From: Micromonospora sp. MA102
GTDB taxonomy: Bacteria; Actinomycetota; Actinomycetes; Mycobacteriales; Micromonosporaceae
Direction: 5' to 3'
Assembly (NCBI RefSeq): GCF_025460765.1
Contig: NZ_JAMWEG010000013.1
Coordinates: forward strand, 94,371-158,370
Length of the DNA: 64,000 bases
Below the pieces are notes generated by a model. The model did not search any database, had not been told where the DNA came from, and saw only the letters and a list, made by a program, of their open reading frames with translations. Shown here piece after piece: positions 51,859 to 60,159 of this stretch. Position numbers and translations under genes: made by a program. The stretch's first letter is position 1. Every line of letters begins with the position of its first letter.

Positions 51859-52593
51859 GTGCCGACTCAGCGGGGTTATCGGCAGGCGTGCGGTGTCGCG
51901 CGCGGTCTCGACATCGTGGGGGAGCGGTGGTCGCTGCTCGTGGTGCGCGAGCTGCTGCTCGGGGCGAAACGGTTCACCGACCTCCAGCAGGCGCTCCCGA
52001 CCGCCAGCCCGAACGCACTGTCCGACCGGCTGCGCGAGCTGGCCGACGCGGGCGTCGTACGCCGTCGGCAGCTGCCTCCACCAGGCAACGTGCGGGTCTA
52101 CGAGCTGACCACGTGGGGTCGGGGCCTTGAGCCGATCGTGATCGCGCTGGGCACCTGGGCGCTGGCCGCGCCGCCGACCGCGGAACAGGTCTTCGTGAGC
52201 GTGGACAGCGCCATGCTGAGCATCCGCACCTTCTTCGTGTCGACGCCGGAGCAGCCCGGGGTGACGCTCCGGATCGAACTTCGCGACCACGGTCCTGCCG
52301 GGGTGTTCGGCGTCCGCCTCACGCCCGCCGGCGTCGAGGTCGCCCACGAGCCGCCCGAAGAGCCGCACGCCGTCCTGATCACCACGACGGATGCCCTCCT
52401 CGCCGCCTTCGGCAGCGACGACCTCGCCGGGCTCGTAGCGGCCGGCGCCGCCATCATCGGCGATCCCGAGGTCGTACGCCGTCTCGTCGCGGGGGTGCGA
52501 GTCCCGGGCGCCACAGGTCAAAGCTCAAACGGCACCCCCGGGCCAAGGTGGACGGGCGGATCGCCGCCGGGGGCTGCCCGAAAGGTGACCTAA
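51859..52593 (+). CDS. HxlR-family regulator with a C-terminal sensor domain
   Basis: GTG at 51859 is preceded by GGGAGG with seven bases of spacing; the frame before it is the reverse of the DUF899 gene. The winged helix is ACGVARGLDIVGERWSLLVVRELLLGAKRFTDLQQALPTASPNALSDRLRELADAGVV, followed by about 140 residues with an SCP2-like fold (RIELRDHGPAGVFGVRLTPAGVEVAHE and LITTTDALLAAFGSDDLAGLV). The divergent DUF899 gene is the likely target. Confidence 0.85.
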   Translation: MPTQRGYRQACGVARGLDIVGERWSLLVVRELLLGAKRFTDLQQALPTASPNALSDRLRELADAGVVRRRQLPPPGNVRVYELTTWGRGLEPIVIALGTWALAAPPTAEQVFVSVDSAMLSIRTFFVSTPEQPGVTLRIELRDHGPAGVFGVRLTPAGVEVAHEPPEEPHAVLITTTDALLAAFGSDDLAGLVAAGAAIIGDPEVVRRLVAGVRVPGATGQSSNGTPGPRWTGGSPPGAARKVT

Positions 52594-52660
52594 TGCCCCG
52601 GCAGATCCGGCCCGCCCTGTTTGGTCGACACTCTGGTCCGGCGTCGACCAAGGTCACGTG

Positions 52661-52700
52661 CACTGATCTGCCGCGATCCGCTCGGTCATGCCGAGTTGAG
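52661..52700. repeat. Dispersed intergenic repeat, copy e
   Basis: CACTGATCTGCCGCGATCCG then CTCGGTCATGCCGAGTTGAG: both units, close together, just after the HxlR gene. Confidence 0.5.
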
Positions 52701-52731
52701 TGCGTTGCCTGACGTCGAGAGCGCGGCAAGT

Positions 52732-53388
52732 TCAGCCGAGCTGGAACCGCTGCGATCCACTGCGCCCGAGAAGGGTGCCCGTCGCTTCGGCCATCGCCTG
52801 AGCGGCCGGACCGATGCGGTAGCCAGTCAGCCGTCTGCCGTTCTGATCTTTGATGCGAGCCGGACGAGTGGTGGCTATCAGCATCGACCGGACCACCCTT
52901 GTTTGCCGCATGAGGACCTGGTGGGTGTCGGAACCGACTTCGTCGTCAAACCAGCGAACGGCCAGCCTGCCGGCGTCAAAGTATGCACCGCCTTCCGGGT
53001 GCTGATACCCGGCGTCGTGATCGCAGTACGTACCGCCGAGGTCATGCCGACGCGTCGAGCGCAGGAGTTGAACAATGGCAGCGACCGGCGGTCCGTCTGG
53101 CAGTGTGACGCCGTCGGCAAGCGTGACGGTTGATGGCAGGCTTGCGCCGATCGGCAGGTGCAGGAACGCCTGAGTTCCCCGGCCGCCGCAGGCCATCGCG
53201 TTTGCCAGCGAGCCGTGCAGGTGGACTGGGTGAAGTCCCAGCGGTCCCGGTTGCGAGCATTGCCACGCGGCGCCAGGGAACGTGTCGCGCAACGCCAGGT
53301 CGAACGCGTCTTCGTCCTCGGGCAGCAACCAGGTTCCGACATTCATGGTCCGGGAGCCCGCGTAGGCCATCACCAGACGGTACGTCAT
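52732..53388 (-). CDS. Hypothetical protein, 218 aa
   Basis: From ATG 53388: MTYRLVMAYAGSRTMNVGTWLLPEDEDAFDLALRD, with HPVHLHGSLANAMACGGRG and a C-terminal helical part. The protein is soluble and has no known motif. The frame is consistent in base use with true coding. It lies between two copies of the dispersed repeat and has no partner. Confidence 0.55.
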   Translation of the reverse strand: MTYRLVMAYAGSRTMNVGTWLLPEDEDAFDLALRDTFPGAAWQCSQPGPLGLHPVHLHGSLANAMACGGRGTQAFLHLPIGASLPSTVTLADGVTLPDGPPVAAIVQLLRSTRRHDLGGTYCDHDAGYQHPEGGAYFDAGRLAVRWFDDEVGSDTHQVLMRQTRVVRSMLIATTRPARIKDQNGRRLTGYRIGPAAQAMAEATGTLLGRSGSQRFQLG

Positions 53389-53452
53389 GCCGATCGCCCA
53401 TGATCCAGCGCGCTCTCATAGCCGCGATGAGCGCGCTCATGCCGATGACAGT
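53389..53452. repeat. Dispersed intergenic repeat, copy f (degenerate)
   Basis: CATGCCGATCGCCCATGATC, GCGCGC and GATGAGCGCGCTCATGCCGA resemble the two-unit layout of the other copies. Confidence 0.3.
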
Positions 53453-53519
53453 GCGCGCGCAGGCGGACCAGATCAAGCGGTCACAGCGGGCGTCGGTCGA
53501 GGGATAATCGTCAACCGGG

Positions 53520-53732
53520 TCAGTTCCAGGGATCGGCGTTCGGATTCTCGCCGAGCAGCCGCGCGCTCTCCAGGCACAAGTCTTCGCCGAACAGTTGGTT
53601 GCCGCGGGAGTCGGTGCCCCAGGCGTCGTCGGCGCAGGCAGCGATGGCGCGCCATGTGTAGCCTCCAGCCCGCCATTGCCTGACTTGCCGCGCGATGTCC
53701 GTAGTCAGGGTCAGCCCCCACGCCTCCAGCAC
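53520..53732 (-). CDS. Small conserved hypothetical protein, 70 aa
   Basis: GTG at 53732. The protein IARQVRQWRAGGYTWRAIAACADDAWG, then NQLFGEDLCLESARLLGE and PNADPWN, has a helix-turn-helix-like start and a conserved-looking C-terminus of a type common in actinomycetes. Function unknown, single domain. Flanked on both sides by copies of the dispersed repeat. Confidence 0.6.
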   Translation of the reverse strand: MLEAWGLTLTTDIARQVRQWRAGGYTWRAIAACADDAWGTDSRGNQLFGEDLCLESARLLGENPNADPWN

Positions 53733-53772
53733 GCGCCGAATCTACGCTGACGTCTTGACGTCGCCGCCTGTG

Positions 53773-53850
53773 CGTCCGGACCTGCCGCTGGTCGCGCGTT
53801 GGAGGTTCCGGTGGTGGCGCACATCCGAAACTGCCGATGTCCGGATGTTG
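53773..53850. repeat. Dispersed intergenic repeat, copy g (two units)
   Basis: GCGTCCGGACCTGCCGCTGG, CGCGCGTT, and CATCCGAAACTGCCGATGTC. The rest of 53733-53980 shows no gene. Confidence 0.55.
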
Positions 53851-53980
53851 ATCAAATTGCCCGTCGAGGGAACGGTGACCGGGCAACTTCACGGCGCGCG
53901 TCGCTTTGCGACGGGATGTCTTGTTGGCGCTGTTCGTTGATCGAACGGTCTTCGAACAGCGGGTGCTCCGTGAATTGATC

Positions 53981-55114
53981 TTACCTTGCGCTGGCCTTCA
54001 GCCGCTGCCAGCCTGTGACCAGGCGGGCGCCGTTGTCGCGCAGGGCCACCCCGAACCGGGTGGCCGGCACCATGAGCGTGGCGGCCGTGGCGAACCCGTT
54101 CTGCTTGGGTGCAATGAGCTTGCGGTGCTCGTGCTCGTAGGCCTTAAGGCCCTGCCCGAGGTCGTTGCGGTGCTCGGCCAGCGTCCGCGCGAGCGTGTAC
54201 GCCCCCGCCATCGCCAGGCTCGACCCGTCGCCGAACAGTGACACCGAGGATGCGGCGTCGCCGAGCAGCCCAATGCGCCCCTGGGACCAGGTGTTGAGGC
54301 GTACCTGGCTGACGGCATCGAAGTAGAGGTCTCTGGCATCGCGTACGCGCTCGATCAGCTCGGGCACGATCCAGCCGCCGCCCGCGTACGCCTGCTCGAC
54401 GGTGCGCTTGTGCTGGGCGGTGTCGCGGTAGTCGTAGCCGGGCACGGGTTTGCTGCGCCAGATGAACGCCGCGATGCCGCCGTCGCCGCGTACCGGATGG
54501 ACGGAGGCGAGGCGGCCGGGCATGCCGTAGAGCAGCACGTCGGTCGTCGGATTGAGCTCGGGCTCGACGGGCAGGGTTGCCACGTAGAGCCCGCGGTGCC
54601 TGACGAAGTCCGTCTCCGGTCCCCAGGCGAGCCTCCGGACCATCGAATGCTGTCCGTCGGTGCCGATGACCAGGTCGAACCGCCGCGGTTCACCCCGTTC
54701 GAAGGTGACGTCGACGCCGAGGCCGTCCTGGGTGAGGGCTGAGATGGAGTCGCTGTAGATGAACTCGGCGCTACCGGTCACGGCGTCGGTGATGATCGCG
54801 GCCAGGTCGGCCCGGGGCACCTCGACCTCGGTGGCCCGGTTGACCGACAGGTCGACGCGGCTCTTGCGCCGTCCCTGTGCGTCCACGAAGGCGAGCCCGG
54901 TCGTCGCCGTCGCGGCCGCACGCAGCTGGGGGAGCAGCCCCATCTTCTCGGCGATGGGGAATGCCGGTCCGCGTACGTCGACGGGGTTGCCGCTGGAGCG
55001 CTGGCCGGCGGCGCGCTCGACGATCGTCGGCGCGAATCCGTTGCGGGCGAGCCAGTACGCGAGGGTCGGGCCGGCCACGCCGGCGCCGGAGATGAGTACC
55101 GTCTTCGCAGTCAC
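53981..55114 (-). CDS. FAD-dependent monooxygenase (PheA/TfdB-type)
   Basis: GTG at 55114 begins TAKTVLISGAGVAGPTLAYWLARNG, the FAD-binding GxGxxG. Further markers are DLVIGTDGQHSMVRRL (the DG motif) and GRIGLLGDAASSVSLFGDGSSLAMAGAYTLA (the GD motif with ribityl contact). 377 residues. Enzymes of this group hydroxylate aromatic compounds or inactivate antibiotics. A divergent TetR gene with an inverted repeat between them suggests induction by a substrate. No ribosome site is evident, and the gene may be leaderless. Confidence 0.85.
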   Translation of the reverse strand: MTAKTVLISGAGVAGPTLAYWLARNGFAPTIVERAAGQRSSGNPVDVRGPAFPIAEKMGLLPQLRAAATATTGLAFVDAQGRRKSRVDLSVNRATEVEVPRADLAAIITDAVTGSAEFIYSDSISALTQDGLGVDVTFERGEPRRFDLVIGTDGQHSMVRRLAWGPETDFVRHRGLYVATLPVEPELNPTTDVLLYGMPGRLASVHPVRGDGGIAAFIWRSKPVPGYDYRDTAQHKRTVEQAYAGGGWIVPELIERVRDARDLYFDAVSQVRLNTWSQGRIGLLGDAASSVSLFGDGSSLAMAGAYTLARTLAEHRNDLGQGLKAYEHEHRKLIAPKQNGFATAATLMVPATRFGVALRDNGARLVTGWQRLKASAR

Positions 55115-55118
55115 GTCT

Positions 55119-55151
55119 TGACTGTATGACCAGATTTGAAATTCGGTCAAG
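55119..55151. promoter_or_regulatory. Operator-like dyad between the monooxygenase and TetR genes
   Basis: CTTGAC (55119-55124) and GTCAAG (55146-55151) are exact complements. TGACC (55127-55131) and GGTCA (55145-55149) form an inner pair with a 13-bp spacer. The sites lie in a 52-bp divergent promoter region that is unusually A+T-rich. Confidence 0.5.
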
Positions 55152-55166
55152 TGTTAGAATGTTGGT

Positions 55167-55805
55167 GTGACTGCCCGCACCGATCGCGAGACGAAGATCC
55201 TCGATGTCGCCGCCGACATGCTGGTCCGGCACGGCTACCGCCGCGTCACCATCGACGACGTCGCCGGCGCCGCCGGCATCGGCAAAGGCACTGTCTACCT
55301 GCATTGGAAGACGCGCGAGGAGCTGTTCGCTGCCGTGTTCGCCCGCGAGGTACGCGGCGCGATCGCCGACATGGTGACCGCCCTGCGCGCCGACCCCGCC
55401 GTCGCGCTGCTGCACCGTTTCGCCGCGGAGTTCTTCCTGGCGATCCTGCGCCGCCCGCTGCTGTACGGCATGGTGATCGGCGACGTGCAGATGTGGGGCA
55501 AGCTCGTCGGCTCCGATGCCGGCTACGACGGCGGCCGGCACAACAGAGTGATGGCGTCCTATGTAGACGTTCTGGCCGCGCGACGCCTGGTGCGTACAGA
55601 TCTGGCGACGCCGGAGCTGACCTACGCCTTCCAGTCCGTGTTCGAGGGCTTCATCTACGCCGAGCGCACGGGCGGTTCAACGGGTACGCGCGACGAGCGG
55701 GCGCGGTTGCTTTCGGCCACGCTCGAATCGGCGTTCTCCCTGCCGGGTACTCCGGACGTCGCGCTCGCCGATGAGGTTGCCGCGCTGCTGTCCGGCCTAG
55801 TCTGA
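55167..55805 (+). CDS. TetR-family regulator
   Basis: GTG at 55167. 212 residues with the N-terminal helix-turn-helix RETKILDVAADMLVRHGYRRVTIDDVAGAAGIGKGTVYLHWKTREELFAAV and a C-terminal ligand domain. It is divergent from the FAD monooxygenase and probably represses it through the dyad at 55119. The ligand is likely the aromatic or drug substrate of the enzyme. Confidence 0.9.
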   Translation: MTARTDRETKILDVAADMLVRHGYRRVTIDDVAGAAGIGKGTVYLHWKTREELFAAVFAREVRGAIADMVTALRADPAVALLHRFAAEFFLAILRRPLLYGMVIGDVQMWGKLVGSDAGYDGGRHNRVMASYVDVLAARRLVRTDLATPELTYAFQSVFEGFIYAERTGGSTGTRDERARLLSATLESAFSLPGTPDVALADEVAALLSGLV

Positions 55806-55952
55806 TCCGCACACGGATCCCCCAACGGACAGCACCTTCTGCGCTCACGCCGAGATGCCTGGCCGTTACCTGCGCACTCTCATATAGGGCGCTCGTTCCT
55901 CGGTCACGGGGGTATTCGTGCAGGGAGCAGCCGAGGTCGCGACTGCCACGAA

Positions 55953-56035
55953 ACATCCGGATCTGCCGCGATCCGCGCGTGGCGGAGCGTGACGGCGGCC
56001 GCCACCGCTCGGCATCCTGATCTGCCGATGAGCGG
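55953..56035. repeat. Dispersed intergenic repeat, copy h (two units)
   Basis: ACATCCGGATCTGCCGCGAT, the GGCGGAGCGTGACGGCGGCC spacer, and GCATCCTGATCTGCCGATGA. Nearly identical to 47697-47776, 8.2 kb away. The space 55806-56096 shows nothing else. Confidence 0.75.
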
Positions 56036-56096
56036 GCGTCGGGGCGCGTCCGTTGGGGCGGCTGCAACCCCACGGTCGGTGCCGGTCGGGGCAGGG

Positions 56097-56558
56097 TCAG
56101 GTACGGGTCCGGCGTTGGTGGCCCCGTCCGGGATGCCACGACCCGATCACGAGGTGGTCCGCGGGGGTACCAACGTAGGTCAGCACGACTTCGGTGATGT
56201 TGAGTTTGAAGAACCCGGCGCCTTGGTGAGGGTTGTCGGCTGGTGGGTCGACCTGTGCGGCGGTGCCGGCGAGTTTCGCGTCTCCTGGCCATCCGTCCGC
56301 ATCGTCCCCGGGCGGTTCGACCGTCGGGCTGTGTACGGCGATGCGAGGGTCGCGGCGCACGTCGAGCAGCTTCATCGAGCCGCCCATCATCCCGAGGGTC
56401 ACCTCCCCGTCGTCGAACTGCAATTCCGAGGCGCTGATGCGGGGTGAACCGTCCTTGCGCAGGGTCGCGATGGTCTTGTTCATACCCATCGCGAACCTGG
56501 CGCGGACGCGCGCCGCGAAGTCCGGGGCATCCTTCTCGATCTCCTGCCAGTTCGCCAC
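56097..56558 (-). CDS. Pyridoxamine 5'-phosphate oxidase family protein
   Basis: GTG at 56558 with AGGAGG upstream gives 153 residues: ARFAMGMNKTIATLRKDGSPRISASELQF, GEVTLGMMGGSMKLLDVRRDPRIAVHS and FFKLNITEVVLTYVG, the split-barrel flavin-binding fold with the PRI motif. Actinobacterial members use F420, FMN or heme. It is 33 bp downstream of an MFS gene start in reverse order, i.e. on the same strand but after it, so the two may be co-transcribed. Confidence 0.8.
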   Translation of the reverse strand: MANWQEIEKDAPDFAARVRARFAMGMNKTIATLRKDGSPRISASELQFDDGEVTLGMMGGSMKLLDVRRDPRIAVHSPTVEPPGDDADGWPGDAKLAGTAAQVDPPADNPHQGAGFFKLNITEVVLTYVGTPADHLVIGSWHPGRGHQRRTRT

Positions 56559-56591
56559 GACGTCATCCTCCTGGTTGCTGGTGATGCTCGA

Positions 56592-57779
56592 CTATTTCCG
56601 GTTGAGAAGCGCGACCGCTGGTAGCGCCACGAGTGAGCCCGCCAGCCCGGCGAGTAGCGTGTACCCGCCGGTGGACAGGACGGCGGTGGAAGCCAGGCTC
56701 GCTGTGGCCGCGACTGCCCACACTGCCGCGTCGACGGCGCCTTCCACCTGCGCCCGCTCCGCCGCTGGTAGGCCGCTGGCCAGCCTGCCGCTGCCGCCGA
56801 TGAAGCAGAGATTCCAGCCGTAGCCCAGCAGGAACAACGCCGCGACATGCAGAAGAGCCTGGCTGTGCGGCGTGGTCGCGGCCAGCGCGGTCGCGATCGC
56901 GAGGGTGAGCAGTCCGGCGAACATGACGGGTCGGGAGCCGACCCGATCGAGCAGCCATCCCGTTAGCGGTGACAGTGCGAACATGCCCAGCGTGTGTGCG
57001 GACAGGGCCATGCCGACTTCGCCCAGCCCCTGGTGGTGTAGGTGCATGTCCAGCGGCGCCGCGGTCATGACCGCGACCATGACCACCTGTCCGGTGGCCA
57101 TGACGGCCAGCGCCGACCGGGCCGTCGGGGTCCGCACCAGGTCGCGCAGAGGGACGCGCGACTGCACCGGCTCCGGCTGGCGAACCGGTAGCGCGAACAA
57201 CGCGGTGGCGGCGAGCGCGCTCGCCAGCGACGCGAACAGGAACGGGCCGGACAGTGCAACCCAGCCCAGGTGGCTTGCGGTGACGCTCACCGGCGCGAGT
57301 AGCAACGGCCCGCCAACCGCACCGACGGCGCCGGCCCAAACCACGGTGCCGATCGCGGATCCCCGCCGCTGCACGGGGTAGAGGTCGGCGGCGGCGTAGC
57401 GCGACAGCAGCGCACCGGCGTTGCCGAGCCCGAGCAGCAGCATCCCGATGCTCAAAATGGTGATGTCGCTGCCAGCAACGGCGGGGATCGCGAGTGCTCC
57501 GCCCACCGTCGCCGCCACATACCCCAGCGCGAGGCTGGCCCGCCAGCCCCAGCGGTTTGTCGCCCGGGTCAAGACAATGGCGCCGATTCCGGTACCGACG
57601 ATGCCTGCCGTGTTCGGAACGCCGCCCCAGACGGCACTGAGCCGATCCGCGGCGACGATCGTGCTCACTGGGCTGGCGGCTGCCATGGCGGCGTTCATCA
57701 GGGCGGCGGTGGCGAAGAGCGTGGCCGTGGCGCGCCCACGCGTTGTCATTCGAGCATGCGGCGGCGAGGTGATGAGCAT
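56592..57779 (-). CDS. MFS efflux transporter
   Basis: 395 residues with about 12 spans. The loop between spans 2 and 3 has TRATNRWGWRASLALGY. Other spans include ITILSIGMLLLGLGNAGALLSRY and LHVAALFLLGYGWNLCFIGG, wording typical of the actinobacterial EmrE/bcr-like MFS branch. Start is ATG 57779 or 57749. It is divergent from an Lrp/AsnC gene, which likely controls it. The PPOX-family gene lies 33 bp downstream. Confidence 0.85.
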   Translation of the reverse strand: MLITSPPHARMTTRGRATATLFATAALMNAAMAAASPVSTIVAADRLSAVWGGVPNTAGIVGTGIGAIVLTRATNRWGWRASLALGYVAATVGGALAIPAVAGSDITILSIGMLLLGLGNAGALLSRYAAADLYPVQRRGSAIGTVVWAGAVGAVGGPLLLAPVSVTASHLGWVALSGPFLFASLASALAATALFALPVRQPEPVQSRVPLRDLVRTPTARSALAVMATGQVVMVAVMTAAPLDMHLHHQGLGEVGMALSAHTLGMFALSPLTGWLLDRVGSRPVMFAGLLTLAIATALAATTPHSQALLHVAALFLLGYGWNLCFIGGSGRLASGLPAAERAQVEGAVDAAVWAVAATASLASTAVLSTGGYTLLAGLAGSLVALPAVALLNRK

Positions 57780-57883
57780 GCGCCTACGTTAGGAAGGTCC
57801 GCGGTTCAGCTACATGGGCCATGAGCACTGATCGGGTGCGATTGGCTGTTGATTGCAAGGCAAAGACGCGGAACGCTTGCCGT

Positions 57884-58375
57884 ATGAGCAGACTGCTGGA
57901 TCAGACGGACTGGCGCATCATTGCCGAGCTGCAGCGCGACGGACGGCTGTCCTACAACCAGCTCGGGCGCCTCGTGAACATGTCATCGCCCGCGGTCGCC
58001 GAGCGGGTGCGCCGGCTCGAAGAAGCCGGGGTGATCGCCGGCTACCAGGCCCGGATCGACCCGGCCCGGGCTGGCCTTTCGCTGACCGCGTTCGTTCAAC
58101 TGCGCTGCGCGCTCGGCCGCTGCCTACTCAAGACCACGGGCGCCGATGACTTTCCTGAGGTCGTGGAGGTGCACAAGTTGAGCGGCAACTCCTGCACCAT
58201 GCTGAAGGTACGCGTGGCGTCGATGCCGCACCTGGAAGGGCTACTCGAACGCCTCGGCGAGCACGGCGAGATGAACTCACACATCGTCCTGTCAACCCAG
58301 TACGACGGTCGGCCCGTACAGGCGCCGCCAGCCGAGGCCCGAACGACCACGCACTCTCCCGGCTGGGTCCGGTAA
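57884..58375 (+). CDS. Lrp/AsnC-family regulator
   Basis: ATG at 57884 gives 163 residues. N-terminal winged helix: LLDQTDWRIIAELQRDGRLSYNQLGRLVNMSSPAVAERVRRLEEAGVIAGYQARID. The C-terminal RAM domain follows (VVEVHKLSGNSCTMLKVRVASMPHLEGLLERLG). Upstream codons from 57821 lack protein character. Divergent from the MFS gene across 104 bp, suggesting control of efflux by an amino acid or related ligand. Confidence 0.9.
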   Translation: MSRLLDQTDWRIIAELQRDGRLSYNQLGRLVNMSSPAVAERVRRLEEAGVIAGYQARIDPARAGLSLTAFVQLRCALGRCLLKTTGADDFPEVVEVHKLSGNSCTMLKVRVASMPHLEGLLERLGEHGEMNSHIVLSTQYDGRPVQAPPAEARTTTHSPGWVR

Positions 58376-58580
58376 GCGACCGCCCCTCTCAACGCACGAC
58401 TCCGCGAGCCGATCTACCGGAACACTCACGGCGCCAACGCTCAGCCCCCGGCCCGCAAGCCTCCCGGTGCCCTCACAGGTCACCCACAGGATAGAGCGCC
58501 ACGTACACACTCAATCACGTCTGCCGGGTGTCCACTCCTGCCGGTCCGGGGGTCATTCACCAACTTCGACATCTATCGAA

Positions 58581-58622
58581 CATCCGGTCATGCCGCGATC
58601 CGCGCGTTACGCAATGTCACGG
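58581..58622. repeat. Dispersed intergenic repeat, copy i
   Basis: CATCCGGTCATGCCGCGATC, then CGCGCGTTACGCAATGTCAC: first unit only, touching the 3' end of the TetR gene. Confidence 0.6.
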
Positions 58623-59228
58623 CGTGTCGGGAAGCCGGCCGCCGGTGCCGAGCACGTGGGCGATGACGTCGTTGACCAGCCGTGGGGGGATGGGCTGGTG
58701 GGCGACCAAGCGCCGGTAGAAGAACGGGCTCGTGAGCAGGTCGATGGAGAGCTCCGGGTCGAGGTGGTGGGGCAGTTGGCCGCGTTCGCGGGCGCGGGTC
58801 AACGCGACGAGCAGCGGTTCGCGGCGGCGCCGGGTCAGGTCGGCGTGGAGGGTCGCGAGGGTGGGGTCGCGTTCGGCGGCGTCGATGAAGGCGGCGAGCA
58901 GGCGCGGGAACGGGGTGCGGTCGAGCAGGGTGACGAAGGCGGTGAGGAGCTGGGCGACGTCGGTCTCCACACGGCCGGTGTCCGGCACGGGGAAGGGCTG
59001 GAAGGTGGCGTCCATGGCGTCGACCAGGAGCGCGCCGGCGGTGGGCCAGTGGCGGTAGACGGTGGCCTTGCTCGCGCTGGCGCGCCGGGCGACGGCCTCC
59101 ATGGTGAAACCAGCCAGGCCGTGCTCGTCGAGCACCTGCAGGGCGGCCTGGAGCACCCGTTGCCGGGCGCCCGCGCCGCGGGAGATCGGCTCCCGGGGAT
59201 CGCCGTCGGATCGAGGACCGTTGTCCAT
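58617..59228 (-). CDS. TetR-family regulator of the DoxX gene
   Basis: ATG at 59228 (GAGGTGAGGCA upstream) gives 203 residues: RQRVLQAALQVLDEHGLAGFTMEAVARRASASKATVYRHWPTAGALLVDAM, then a TetR_C_11-like domain. It is divergent from a DoxX gene across 70 bp containing a large palindromic operator, so it presumably represses both. Confidence 0.9.
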   Translation of the reverse strand: MDNGPRSDGDPREPISRGAGARQRVLQAALQVLDEHGLAGFTMEAVARRASASKATVYRHWPTAGALLVDAMDATFQPFPVPDTGRVETDVAQLLTAFVTLLDRTPFPRLLAAFIDAAERDPTLATLHADLTRRRREPLLVALTRARERGQLPHHLDPELSIDLLTSPFFYRRLVAHQPIPPRLVNDVIAHVLGTGGRLPDTP

Positions 59229-59238
59229 TGCCTCACCT

Positions 59239-59290
59239 CGATCGAAACGGTACCGTACTCACTATAAGAAAACGGATCCGTATCGATCGG
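59239..59290. promoter_or_regulatory. Large palindromic operator (two half-operators)
   Basis: ACGGTACCGT (59247-59256) and ACGGATCCGT (59272-59281) are each perfect 10-bp palindromes, 25 bp apart. CGATCGA at the left edge and TCGATCG at the right edge make the whole 52 bp an almost perfect dyad around 59264. The A+T-rich centre CACTATAAGAAAA may hold the promoter -10. Confidence 0.8.
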
Positions 59291-59298
59291 AGAGCCCG

Positions 59299-59361
59299 AT
59301 GGTACGTGCGACAGCCGCTGCGTCCGGGCCCGGCGGCGGAGCCACCGGGTCGGAATGGTGA
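59299..59361 (+). CDS. Possible 20-aa leader peptide
   Basis: ATG at 59299 with GGAGAG upstream encodes VRATAAASGPGGGATGSEW and stops at 59361, overlapping the DoxX ATG at 59355. Translational coupling is plausible, as is a non-functional frame. Confidence 0.35.
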   Translation: MVRATAAASGPGGGATGSEW

Positions 59362-59762
59362 CTAACGGGCCGGGCGCCCCGTCACCTGCCGCGCGACCCC
59401 GCTACCGCACCGGTGCCTACTGGCTAGTCACCGCAGTCGTGGTGGGCGAGTGTGCGGTCGGCGGCGCGATGGACCTGCTCCGGGCGCCGCCCTTCTATCC
59501 CGTGATGATCGGCCTGGGCTACCCCGGCTACCTGGCCACCATCATGGGCACCGCGAAGCTCATCGCAGCCGTGGTGCTGCTGGCGCCCCGGCTGCGTCGG
59601 CTCAAGGAGTGGGCCTACGCCGGCGTAATGATCAACATGGTTGGTGCGGCCGCTTCCCACGTCGCCATGCACCAGGCCCTGGGCAACCTCATCGCTCCGG
59701 CAATGTTCGCAGGACTGGCCATGCTGTCCTGGGCGTGGCGTCCCACCGCACGCCGACTCTGA
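59355..59762 (+). CDS. DoxX-like membrane protein
   Basis: 135 residues with four spans: YWLVTAVVVGECAVGGAMDLL, YLATIMGTAKLIAAVVLLAP, EWAYAGVMINMVGAAASHVAM and IAPAMFAGLAMLSWAW. The KLIAAVVLLAP and EWAYAGV words belong to the DoxX_2 family. Members are small quinone-linked or redox-related membrane proteins of unclear function. Controlled by the divergent TetR (above). Confidence 0.8.
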   Translation: MVTNGPGAPSPAARPRYRTGAYWLVTAVVVGECAVGGAMDLLRAPPFYPVMIGLGYPGYLATIMGTAKLIAAVVLLAPRLRRLKEWAYAGVMINMVGAAASHVAMHQALGNLIAPAMFAGLAMLSWAWRPTARRL

Positions 59763-59869
59763 GGAGGACTCACCACCCTGCACCGGCTCCTCGTCCGCGC
59801 CGTCGGCGACTGAGCCCCGTACGCGGCCGGGGCTGGGGACCGGACAGTCCCCGTGTCGGTCGCCGAGTG

Positions 59870-59900
59870 CGCGGATCTGCCGAGATGAGCACGCTCACCG
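59870..59900. repeat. Dispersed intergenic repeat, copy j (degenerate)
   Basis: GCGCGGATCTGCCGAGATGA followed by GCACGCT resembles the second unit of the family. Left of the IS110 relic; 59763-59870 also contains a GCCCCG/CGGGGC-type foldback. Confidence 0.35.
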
Positions 59901-59904
59901 CCTG

Positions 59905-60158
59905 GGTCCTTCTTCGCGCCGCCGGGCACCAACTCGAGGAGCGGGTGATGCAACCGGGAGACCACGTCGGTGCGGGGCCGGCCGAGCTGGTCACGGCGGT
60001 CGACCAGCAGCCGTAACGCGACCGTGGTGTCGTCGGTGACGACCTGCCGCAGACCTTCGGTGCGCAAGGCGACCACGGCGACGCTGCGGGCATCGACCGG
60101 GTCGGTCTTGCGGCCCTGGCCGGTGGCGAACACGCGGGCCCGGGCGGACAGCTTCGCG
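59905..60158 (-). pseudogene. IS110 transposase, internal fragment
   Basis: On the minus strand KLSARARVFATGQGRKTDPVDARSVAVVALRTEGL, then VALRLLVDRRDQLGRPRTDVVSRLHHPLLELVPGGAKKD is the centre of an IS110 transposase with the catalytic DPVDAR. Both ends are missing. Its right edge coincides with the broken start of the ECF sigma gene. Confidence 0.8.
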
Positions 60159-60159
60159 C

